DNA from: an uncultured Sphingosinicella sp.
GTDB lineage: Bacteria > Pseudomonadota > Alphaproteobacteria > Sphingomonadales > Sphingomonadaceae
Length of the DNA stretch: 6,484 bases
Assembly: GCA_946886275.1 (NCBI GenBank)
Contig: CAMPIH010000133.1
Coordinates: 1-6,484, forward strand
Direction: 5' to 3'
Shown here: positions 1 to 5,461 of the stretch, piece after piece
Numbering within the stretch: the stretch's first letter is position 1
How the letters are laid out: each line of letters starts with the position of its first letter
The notes under the pieces: model-generated
What the model saw: the letters and a program-made list of their open reading frames with translations, nothing else
What the model was told of the DNA's origin: nothing
Database searches by the model: none
Translations under genes and position numbers: made by a program

Positions 1-120
1 ATGGGGCAGTGGGTGGCGGCGCAACCGTCCCGGTCCCCCGCCCGCCGTTCGTTCGGCAGTGTCGTGCCGCGCTGCCTCTGCAGTTCACCCCCAGAGCTTC
101 GCGCCAAATATAGTTTAGGC
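1..120. other. Non-coding left edge with two adjacent short inverted repeats
   Basis: No convincing gene is seen here. Two short inverted repeats sit side by side: GGCAG at 55-59 pairs with CTGCC at 72-76, and CTCTG at 76-80 pairs with CAGAG at 92-96. An A/T-rich patch (AAATATAGTTTA) follows at 107-118, just before the radC stop. Neither repeat has the run of T expected of a classical intrinsic terminator on either strand. They could be a weak 3' structure for radC, part of a structured RNA running off the left edge, or chance pairing. An open frame runs rightward from position 1 to 618, but it lies antisense to radC, starts at the cut edge and resembles no family I know. Confidence 0.3.
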
Positions 121-927
121 TTAAAGCAACCCGAGTGCGCGGAGGCTCGAATGACCGTTCGCGCCAATGATTACATGATCATGGACGGTGACCTTGAGAT
201 GGCGTCCCGCTTCGACGAGGTCTCGCGTCAGGCGGATGTCTTGCTGGCTCGGGCTCGGATCGCCGCTCGGATGATTGTGGACGATGATGACCGCGGTCGC
301 CTCCAGCTGGAGCGCCCTTTTCATGATCTCGCGGATATGGACCGCCGATTCGTCGACCGATCCGTCCCACATCTTCTCGTTGGCGATGAGCATGTTCTTC
401 GTGTTGAGGAACAGCACCCGGACCCGCTCGATCGGCTCGTGCGCCATGTCCGCCCGCAGATAGTCCATCAGCGCCTGCCAGGAGCCGAGCACCGGCCGCT
501 GCATCATGTTCTTCTCGAGCAGCCGAAGCGCCGAAGCCTGGACGATCTTCACCGCCGCGGCGGCGCTCTCGCTGATCGCGCCGACCCGCCTGATCGTCTC
601 CGGATCGGCGGAGAATAATCGCCCGAAGCCGCCGAACTCGGCGATGAGCCGCTTCGCCAGCGACTTGGTGTCGCGGCGCGGAATGGCCAGGCCGAGCAGA
701 TATTCGACCAGCTCGTGATCGAGCAAAGCGTCGGGGCCGCCATCGAGCAGACGCTGCCGAAGCCTGGCGCGGTGACCTTCGCCTGCCTTGGGCGCGGACG
801 GGGCGCCGGGCGGACCGGGCTCGACCAGCTGCAGATGCGGAATCCGGCCGCTCCCCGCGATCGATCGGGATAATTCACGCTCGAGGAGGAGCGCGAGCTC
901 GTTCACCTTGTCCTCGGGTGGCGCCAT
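121..927 (-). CDS. radC: RadC family JAMM/MPN-domain DNA repair protein
   Basis: This 268-residue protein belongs to the RadC (UPF0758) family, linked historically to DNA repair, although its enzymatic role is unsettled. Residues 51-140 form the N-terminal helix-hairpin-helix-like part, starting at GHRARLRQRLL and including LAIPRRDTKSLAKRL. Residues 145-268 form the JAMM (metalloprotease-like) domain with the zinc signature HNHPSGDPSPSQQD: H217, H219 and D230, with E184 the likely upstream catalytic glutamate. Start choice: the ATG at 927-925 has a GGAGG (936-940) six bases or so upstream. A longer frame from a TTG at 978 is rejected because that TTG lies in the promoter -35 box. Residues 1-50 are a low-complexity extension (Pro/Gly/Ala-rich at 37-49) that makes it longer than many RadC proteins. 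The usual HPRE motif reads HIRE at 197-200. The gene stands alone and diverges from ydbH. A LexA-type box over its promoter suggests SOS induction. The family call is secure; the function is less so. Confidence 0.95.
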   Translation of the reverse strand: MAPPEDKVNELALLLERELSRSIAGSGRIPHLQLVEPGPPGAPSAPKAGEGHRARLRQRLLDGGPDALLDHELVEYLLGLAIPRRDTKSLAKRLIAEFGGFGRLFSADPETIRRVGAISESAAAAVKIVQASALRLLEKNMMQRPVLGSWQALMDYLRADMAHEPIERVRVLFLNTKNMLIANEKMWDGSVDESAVHIREIMKRALQLEATAVIIVHNHPSGDPSPSQQDIRLTRDLVEAGRHLKVTVHDHVIIGANGHSSLRALGLL

Positions 928-945
928 GTCGCGTTCCTCCACGGG

Positions 946-960
946 GAACAAATATGGAAC
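946..960. promoter_or_regulatory. LexA-type SOS box (GAAC-N7-GAAC)
   Basis: The plus strand reads GAAC, seven bases (AAATATG), GAAC. On the radC sense strand this is GTTC-N7-GTTC, the direct-repeat operator recognised by alphaproteobacterial LexA. Both half-sites are perfect. The box covers the -10 hexamer of the radC promoter, so bound LexA would block RNA polymerase directly. Seen directly: the repeat and its position. Known: the motif of the alphaproteobacterial LexA group. Inferred: that LexA binds here and controls radC. Confidence 0.8.
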
Positions 961-978
961 ACACCACCGGCTCGTCAA
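950..978 (-). promoter_or_regulatory. Sigma70-type promoter of radC
   Basis: On the minus strand, TTGACG (978-973) is followed after 17 bases by ATATTT (955-950). The -35 is a near-perfect match to TTGACA with ideal spacing; the -10 is A/T-rich but imperfect. The predicted transcription start, near 943, gives a leader of roughly 16 bases carrying the GGAGG ribosome binding site. The -10 lies inside the LexA-type box. Confidence 0.75.
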
Positions 979-1060
979 CCCTTATCTGCCGTCCGCCGCT
1001 CCGTTCTTCGCCGCTCATTGCGGGTACAGGACAACGTCCCTAGGCGAACGTGACGGCAGC

Positions 1061-1085
1061 GGAACGCCCGCCCCGATCGTGGGTT
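1061..1085 (+). promoter_or_regulatory. Candidate EcfG-type (general stress sigma) promoter upstream of ydbH
   Basis: GGAAC at 1061-1065 is followed by 16 bases and then GGTT at 1082-1085. This is one base away from the GGAAC-N16/17-CGTT pattern of alphaproteobacterial EcfG promoters. A start about 8 bases further on would give a leader of roughly 18 bases before the ATG at 1111, which is a sensible layout. The motif is short and could occur by chance. I saw no good sigma70 promoter for ydbH in 979-1110; the best, TTGCGG at 1018 with TAGGCG at 1041, is poor. Confidence 0.35.
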
Positions 1086-1110
1086 GACCGCTGGCGCGGC
1101 CGGCGAACCT

Positions 1111-4100
1111 ATGCTCAGGCGGGAGCGAGTGGACGACGAAGTGATCGAGATCGTGAGGCGCCGGCGCTGGCCGCGCAGGCTGAGGCTTACTCTCGGCCTG
1201 CTGCTCCTGCTGTTGCTCGTCGCGCTCGTCATCATCTGGTTCATGCGCTTCACCCTCGCGACCGGCTATATCGACCGCGAGCTCGCCCGCCGCGGGGTCC
1301 AGGCCAGCTACGAGGTCAAGCGGATCGGCTTCGGCACCCAGATCCTCGAAAATCTGGTGATCGGCGATCCACGCCGCCCGGACCTCACCGCGCGCGAGGT
1401 GCGGGTTCAGATCCTGATCGGCCTCACCGGGCCGAGGGTCGGGCTGATCACCGCTCGCGGGGTTCGGATGCGCGGGCGAATCGTCGACGGACGATTGACC
1501 CTGGGGCAGATCGATCGGCTCTTGCCGCCGCCGAGCGGGCTTCCGTTCCGGCTGCCCGATCAGAGGGTCGACCTCGCCGACGTCGCCATCTTTTTGGACA
1601 CGCCGAACGGGCCGCTCGCTTTGGGACTCTCCGGACGGGGCAATCTGTCCGACGGATTCCGGGGCCGCCTCGCCTTGGCCAGCCGCCGGCTTCTCGTCGG
1701 CGAATGCGCCATCACCCGGCCGCGCGGCGACGTCGCCGTCACGGTCGACGATCTTCGGCCTTCGATCAGCGGCCCGCTGGCGATCGACAGCCTGAGTTGC
1801 GGCGACGATCTCGCGATCCGTTCCGCCCGAGCCGATGTCGATGCCCTGTTCGCTCCAGCGATCGATTCCTGGCGCGGTGGCGCCAGGCTCGTTCTGGCCG
1901 GTCTCGCCGCCGGCCCCCACCGGATGGCCGGGGTGGGTGGACGGTTCACCTTCGCCGGCGACGCCACGCGCACGATTGGTCAGGTCGCGCTCGAAGCGCG
2001 GCAGACGGCGGTCGACATGTTCCGGGCAGCGACGACGCGCTTCGCCGGCGAGTACAGCCTTTCGCCGCGCCATGGCGATCTCCAGCTCGACGGTGACGTC
2101 AGCGCCCGCGGCCTCGTCCTTCGCGACGACTCGATCGCCGAATGGGCCGGCGCGCTTCGATCGGCGGAGGACACGCCGCTCGGCCCGATCGGCGCCCGGC
2201 TCGCCGATGCCCTGGTCCGCGCCGGCCGCGGTGGCGGCGAGGCGACCGCCGCCTTGAGTCTCGCCAACAGCCGCGGCCGCGGCGGGATCAAGCTGGAACG
2301 ATTGCGCTACGCAAGCCGAAGCGGCGCCCAGTTGAGCCTCACCGGGGGCGAGGGCGTGACCTATAGCTGGCCGGCCGGTGGGTTGCGGCTCGACGGCGCT
2401 CTCGCTCTGTCCGGCGGCGGCTTCCCCGACGCGCGTTTCGCACTGAGCCAGTCGAGGATCGGGGCACCGATCGAAGGGCGGGGCCGGATCGCCCCGATCG
2501 CGGCCGGCGGAGCCCGGCTCGCGCTGGGCGAGATCGGCTTCACCGCCGGCGCCGACGGAAGGACCACGTTCCGCACGACTCTCCAGCTCGACGGGCCGTT
2601 CAGCGGCGGCCGGGTGACCGGTCTGTCCATGCCGCTGGCCGGCCGCTTCGGCCGCGGCGCCTTCGCGATCGGCCAGGGCTGCGTCACCGCCAGCTTCCGT
2701 TCGCTCCAGGTCGGCGATCTTCGGATCGGACCGAGCCGGCTTCCGCTTTGCCCGGTCGGTCCTGGCCTCGTCTGGAGCCAAAGTGGCGACGTTCGCGCCG
2801 GTGCGGATCTCCGCTCGCCGCGCCTTGCCGGCCGCCTCGGGGGATCGCCGATCACTCTCGCCGCCGATCGTCTTCGGGCTACTCTTGAAGGGTTCGACGC
2901 CGCTGGCGTTGAAACGCGGCTGGGATCGGGCGCCTCCATCACCGCGTTCGATTTCGCTTCGATTCGCGGCCGCTTCGGCGGGGGCGGTGTCAGCGGACAA
3001 TTTGCCGGCCTGTCCGGCGCGATCGCCGCCGTTCCGTTCGACTATGACGAGGGCAGCGGCGAGTGGCGATATGACGGCGATCGGCTGACGATGGCGGGGC
3101 GGCTTCGAGTGGCCGACCGCCAGGATCCGCCGCGCTTCTACCCGCTCGTCAGCGAGGATTTCAGGCTGAGTCTCGCCGGCAACCGGATCGACGCGGGGGG
3201 CTGGCTGTCCGACCCCGAAACCGGCATCCGGGTGACCCGAGCCACGATCGAGCACGATCTCGGCACCGGCGCCGGCTCGGCCCTGCTCGATGTTCCCGGG
3301 ATCAGCTTCACCGAGAATTTCCAGCCACAGGCTTTGACTCCGCTGACGGTCGGAGTCGTCGCCCTCGTCGACGGCACGTTGAGCGGGCAGGGGCGGATCA
3401 GCTGGGATTCACAAGGGACGAGAAGCTCGGGGACCTTCTCGACCGCCGGGATGAACCTTGCCGCGCCATTCGGTCCGGTCGAGGGCCTCACCACGACGAT
3501 CGAGTTCACCGATCTGCTCGGCCTCACCAGCGCCCCGGGTCAGGTCGCCCGAATCGACCTGATCAGGGCCGGGATCGACGTCCATGACGGAATCGTCCGT
3601 TTCCAGCTCCGCCCGGACTATCATGTCGCGATCGAAAGCGGCCGATGGCCGTTCGCCGGCGGCGAGCTCGTGCTTCAGCCGACCCTTCTCGATTTCGGCC
3701 AGGAATCGACCAAATATCTGACTTTCCAGGTCATCGGCCTCGATGCCGCGCGATTCATCCAGCAGATGGAGTTCGCGAACATCGCGGCGACCGGCACCTT
3801 CGACGGCATCATCCCGATGCGGTTCGACCAGTCAGGCGGCCGAATCGTCGACGGACGCCTCTCCGCACGGCCCGAGGGCGGGACCCTTTCCTATGTCGGC
3901 GAGCTCAGCGACCGCGACCTCGGCCCCTACGGGATCCTCGCCTTCAACGCTCTGAAGTCGCTTCGCTACAGCAAGTTCGATCTGAGCCTGAACGGCGCTC
4001 TGGCCGGCGAGTTCATCACCGTCATCGACCTCGACGGGATTGCCCGCGATCCGGCCGGAACGACGCTGCCGTCGGGCGGCGGGATCACCGAGTTGATCGC

Positions 4101-4302
4101 CGGCCGGATCTTCCGCCAGATCGCCGCCATTCCGTTCGAGTTCAATATCAGGATCCAGGGCCAGTTCCGGTCCCTGATCGCCACCGCGCGCTCGTTCAGC
4201 GATCCGACCGACCTCATCCAGTCGGTGCTCCCGGAAATGCTGCGCGACCGTTCCACCCCCTCAACAGACGTTCAGGATGAAGAAAGCGAGCCTGTGCAAT
4301 GA
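1111..4302 (+). CDS. ydbH: YdbH family AsmA-like intermembrane phospholipid transport protein
   Basis: This 1063-residue protein matches the YdbH family (also named the DctA-YdbH or 'dicarboxylate transport' domain), part of the AsmA-like group with TamB and YhdP. In E. coli YdbH spans the periplasm from the inner membrane and helps carry phospholipid to the outer membrane. Seen here: an Arg-rich cytoplasmic start (RRRR at 16-19), one membrane helix at about 24-45 (LLLLLLLVALVII), then about 1,000 periplasmic residues of short alternating strands rich in Gly, Leu, Arg and Asp, as expected of a long beta groove. The C-terminal hallmark lies near 904-980, including FNALKSLRYSKFDLSLNG. GRIVDGRL occurs twice, at 122-129 and 910-917. 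The protein is well above the roughly 880 residues of E. coli YdbH. The ATG at 1111 is chosen, although its ribosome binding site is weak; alternatives are TTG 1084 and GTG 1129 (GGGAG only three bases away). The stop overlaps ynbE in ATGA, indicating coupled translation. The substrate is inferred from the family. Confidence 0.88.
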   Translation: MLRRERVDDEVIEIVRRRRWPRRLRLTLGLLLLLLLVALVIIWFMRFTLATGYIDRELARRGVQASYEVKRIGFGTQILENLVIGDPRRPDLTAREVRVQILIGLTGPRVGLITARGVRMRGRIVDGRLTLGQIDRLLPPPSGLPFRLPDQRVDLADVAIFLDTPNGPLALGLSGRGNLSDGFRGRLALASRRLLVGECAITRPRGDVAVTVDDLRPSISGPLAIDSLSCGDDLAIRSARADVDALFAPAIDSWRGGARLVLAGLAAGPHRMAGVGGRFTFAGDATRTIGQVALEARQTAVDMFRAATTRFAGEYSLSPRHGDLQLDGDVSARGLVLRDDSIAEWAGALRSAEDTPLGPIGARLADALVRAGRGGGEATAALSLANSRGRGGIKLERLRYASRSGAQLSLTGGEGVTYSWPAGGLRLDGALALSGGGFPDARFALSQSRIGAPIEGRGRIAPIAAGGARLALGEIGFTAGADGRTTFRTTLQLDGPFSGGRVTGLSMPLAGRFGRGAFAIGQGCVTASFRSLQVGDLRIGPSRLPLCPVGPGLVWSQSGDVRAGADLRSPRLAGRLGGSPITLAADRLRATLEGFDAAGVETRLGSGASITAFDFASIRGRFGGGGVSGQFAGLSGAIAAVPFDYDEGSGEWRYDGDRLTMAGRLRVADRQDPPRFYPLVSEDFRLSLAGNRIDAGGWLSDPETGIRVTRATIEHDLGTGAGSALLDVPGISFTENFQPQALTPLTVGVVALVDGTLSGQGRISWDSQGTRSSGTFSTAGMNLAAPFGPVEGLTTTIEFTDLLGLTSAPGQVARIDLIRAGIDVHDGIVRFQLRPDYHVAIESGRWPFAGGELVLQPTLLDFGQESTKYLTFQVIGLDAARFIQQMEFANIAATGTFDGIIPMRFDQSGGRIVDGRLSARPEGGTLSYVGELSDRDLGPYGILAFNALKSLRYSKFDLSLNGALAGEFITVIDLDGIARDPAGTTLPSGGGITELIAGRIFRQIAAIPFEFNIRIQGQFRSLIATARSFSDPTDLIQSVLPEMLRDRSTPSTDVQDEESEPVQ

Positions 4303-4535
4303 TGGCGACCAACTTGACGAAGAAGGGAACCGATGCGAGCCGGGAGTCGATGGCAGGATTGGCAAGGGCGCTGCTTGTCGCTGCGGCTTTTGCGGGCCTC
4401 GGCGGTTGTGTCCAGGTGAGCGCCCCGGAGCGCCCGATCGAGATAAACCTCAACATCAACATCCGCCAGGAAGTGGTGGTCCGGCTCCAGGAGGATGTTC
4501 GGGAGTTGATCGAGAATAATCCAGGAGTGTTCTGA
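4299..4535 (+). CDS. ynbE: YnbE family outer-membrane lipoprotein, partner of YdbH
   Basis: This 78-residue lipoprotein precursor has a hydrophobic stretch (residues 19-34) ending in the lipobox LGGC, with Cys37 as the lipidated residue. The mature part is about 42 residues and keeps the YnbE core: PIEINLNINI, then EVVVRLQEDVRELIENN to the C-terminus. In E. coli YnbE sits in the outer membrane, forms beta-strand stacks and joins the C-terminal end of YdbH to complete the bridge. The residue after Cys is Val rather than Asp, consistent with outer-membrane sorting under the E. coli rule. The start overlaps the ydbH stop (ATGA). A second ATG follows at once at 4302, and a third at 4350 gives a signal peptide of more usual length, with GGGAG only three bases upstream. 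From 4299 the n-region is unusually long (17-18 residues) but does carry Lys8, Lys9 and Arg15. Family membership is clear; the exact start is not. Confidence 0.85.
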   Translation: MMATNLTKKGTDASRESMAGLARALLVAAAFAGLGGCVQVSAPERPIEINLNINIRQEVVVRLQEDVRELIENNPGVF

Positions 4536-4927
4536 TGAACCGCCGAATGAAATTGATGGTCGCCGCCGGACTGGCGGTCGCCGCTCTGGCCGGAACCGCG
4601 GCCTTCGCCTTCGTCCAGAACGACGCCTCGGCCGAGTTGCGCGCCAGCGGCGTGGTCGGCGAGCAGGCCGACGGCTATCTCGGCCTCGCCGGCTCGGCTT
4701 CGGCCGACATCCGCGCCCGGATGGACTCCGTGAACATCCAGCGCCGGGCTTATTATACCGATCTGGCGGCGCGTCGCGGCGCGACGATCGAGGAGGTGGC
4801 GGCAACGACCGCCTGCGCTCTGTTCAGGACCAAGGTCGGTCCCGGCCAATATTATCGTCTGCCCGACGGGGTCTGGCGCCGCCGCAACGGCAGCGAACCG
4901 GTGCCTTTGCCCTCCTATTGCGGCTGA
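4535..4927 (+). CDS. ydbL: YdbL family (DUF1318) secreted protein, accessory to YdbH-YnbE
   Basis: This 130-residue precursor has a classical signal peptide: basic start MNRRMK, hydrophobic core about 7-22, and a likely cut after AFA (residue 25), giving a periplasmic protein of about 105 residues. The mature part fits DUF1318/YdbL: an early region 30-50 (ASAELRASGVVGEQADGYLG), then NIQRRAYYTDLAARRG at 67-82 and a C-terminal GQYYRLPDGVWRRR at 104-117. E. coli YdbL is thought to be a periplasmic helper that modulates YdbH-YnbE assembly. Its place directly behind ynbE supports that role here. The ATG overlaps the ynbE stop by one base (TGATG), and AGGAG at 4523-4527 gives seven-base spacing, so the start is well supported. 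Two cysteines, C94 and the penultimate C129, could form a disulfide in the periplasm. The function is inferred from the family and the operon. Confidence 0.88.
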   Translation: MNRRMKLMVAAGLAVAALAGTAAFAFVQNDASAELRASGVVGEQADGYLGLAGSASADIRARMDSVNIQRRAYYTDLAARRGATIEEVAATTACALFRTKVGPGQYYRLPDGVWRRRNGSEPVPLPSYCG

Positions 4928-4986
4928 TCGCTTCGCTCTGATCGACGTCTGAATTGCCGGCTCCTTCGGCCGTCCCTTCGGTCGGC

Positions 4987-5003
4987 TTGCTGCACTGCGG
5001 CAA
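4987..5003 (+). terminator. Candidate hairpin at the end of the ydbH-ynbE-ydbL operon
   Basis: TTGCTGC at 4987-4993 pairs with GCGGCAA at 4997-5003 across a three-base loop, giving seven pairs with one G-U. It lies 60 bases past the ydbL stop and just upstream of the atp promoter candidate. No T-run follows, so it may be a transcript-stabilising or Rho-associated 3' structure rather than an intrinsic terminator. Confidence 0.3.
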
Positions 5004-5007
5004 CGTG

Positions 5008-5036
5008 TTGACTTGGGGTCGGCCCCTTCCTAAAGG
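5008..5036 (+). promoter_or_regulatory. Candidate sigma70-type promoter of the F0 (atpI-atpB-atpE) operon
   Basis: TTGACT (5008-5013), one base off the -35 consensus, is followed by exactly 17 bases and TAAAGG (5031-5036), a weak -10. The predicted start near 5043 gives a leader of about 80 bases. TTCCT-AA-AGGAA (5027-5038), an inverted repeat with five-base arms, covers the -10 and could be an operator or coincidence. Confidence 0.5.
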
Positions 5037-5123
5037 AACCGCGCCTCGGCGGGTTCGTTCGCCGGCATGTCCCTCGCCCGATGAGTCACTGATTTGCGGC
5101 GGCTTGTTCCACGGGAGTTTGGC

Positions 5124-5447
5124 ATGCAGGAAGACGAACCCCGGCAGGACCCTGGACTCACGGAAGATGCGCGGCTGACATCGCTCGACAGGCGATTGAA
5201 GGACGCTCAGGCCGAGGAGGCCAGGCGGGGCGGTGGGCATCGTGTCGCGGCGGACTATTACAAGTCGCCGGGATATCGCGTGCTTTCGGTCCTGATCGGC
5301 TACCCGCTCGGCAGCGCGCTGATCGGCTACGGCATCGACAGGTTCGCCGGCACTCGCGGCGTCTGGGTGGTGATGCTGTTCGTCGGTTTCGGCATCGCGA
5401 TGTGGGAAGTCTGGAAGATTTCTAAGCAAAGCTCCCCGCGGAGCTGA
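5124..5447 (+). CDS. atpI: AtpI/AtpZ family F0F1 ATP synthase assembly subunit
   Basis: This 107-residue membrane protein belongs to the AtpI/AtpZ ('ATPase gene 1') family found at the head of ATP synthase operons. Members help assemble the c-ring, and some have been linked to Mg2+ or Ca2+ transport. Residues 1-45 are a charged cytoplasmic stretch, probably helical (RRLKDAQAEEARR at 23-35). Two membrane helices follow, at about 51-71 and 79-98. The family-like turn GYGIDRFAGTRG (68-79) sits between them with Asp72, and the pattern GFGIAMWEVWKI ends the second helix. The ATG at 5124 is chosen because GGGAG (5113-5117) is six bases upstream; a longer frame from TTG 5094 has no support. The gene leads the F0 cluster and its stop is 14 bases before atpB, so the two are surely cotranscribed. 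Confidence 0.9.
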   Translation: MQEDEPRQDPGLTEDARLTSLDRRLKDAQAEEARRGGGHRVAADYYKSPGYRVLSVLIGYPLGSALIGYGIDRFAGTRGVWVVMLFVGFGIAMWEVWKISKQSSPRS

Positions 5448-5461
5448 GGGAACGAGACAAA

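Larger units (their letters stand above)
4928..5123. other. Intergenic region between ydbL and atpI
   Basis: This stretch of 196 bases holds no gene I can support. It contains an imperfect tandem repeat (TCCTTCGGCCG then TCCCTTCGGTCGG, 4961-4985), a hairpin at 4987-5003, a promoter-like pair at 5008-5036, GGGG-TCGG-CCCC at 5015-5026, and a leader hairpin CGGCG (5047-5051) with CGCCG (5060-5064). A five-codon ATG frame at 5067-5084 has no ribosome binding site. The end of the stretch carries the atpI ribosome binding site GGGAG (5113-5117). Confidence 0.6.

Noticed and set aside
1..618. An open frame running from the left edge across radC
   Set aside because: It is antisense to the JAMM domain of radC, and its composition is that of a shadow frame.
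1050..2096. A 348-codon plus-strand frame overlapping ydbH
   Set aside because: It is an Arg/Pro/Ala-rich out-of-frame reading of ydbH with no family resemblance.
1015..3255. A 746-codon open frame antisense to ydbH
   Set aside because: Its protein is rich in Arg, Ala, Glu, Gly and Pro with no recognisable domain or transmembrane order, which is what the complement of GC-rich coding DNA gives. ydbH on the plus strand has clear family features over the same stretch.
4277..4519. A small plus-strand frame beginning MKKASLC at the ydbH end
   Set aside because: It looks like a start, but the frame quickly becomes Gly/Pro/Arg-rich with no signal peptide core. The neighbouring frame encodes YnbE.
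4214..4849. A minus-strand frame over ynbE and ydbL
   Set aside because: ynbE and ydbL both have signal peptides, family motifs and coupled starts; the opposite frame has none.
4922..4943. Direct repeat of CTGATCG around the ydbL stop
   Set aside because: GATCG is very frequent throughout this window, so two nearby copies carry no signal.
5067..5084. A five-codon upstream frame in the atpI leader, with a second ATG frame overlapping it at 5081
   Set aside because: There is no ribosome binding site and such mini-frames are common by chance.
5083..5087. A GANTC (CcrM methylation) site in the atp leader
   Set aside because: A single five-base site is expected by chance and nothing links it to control here.
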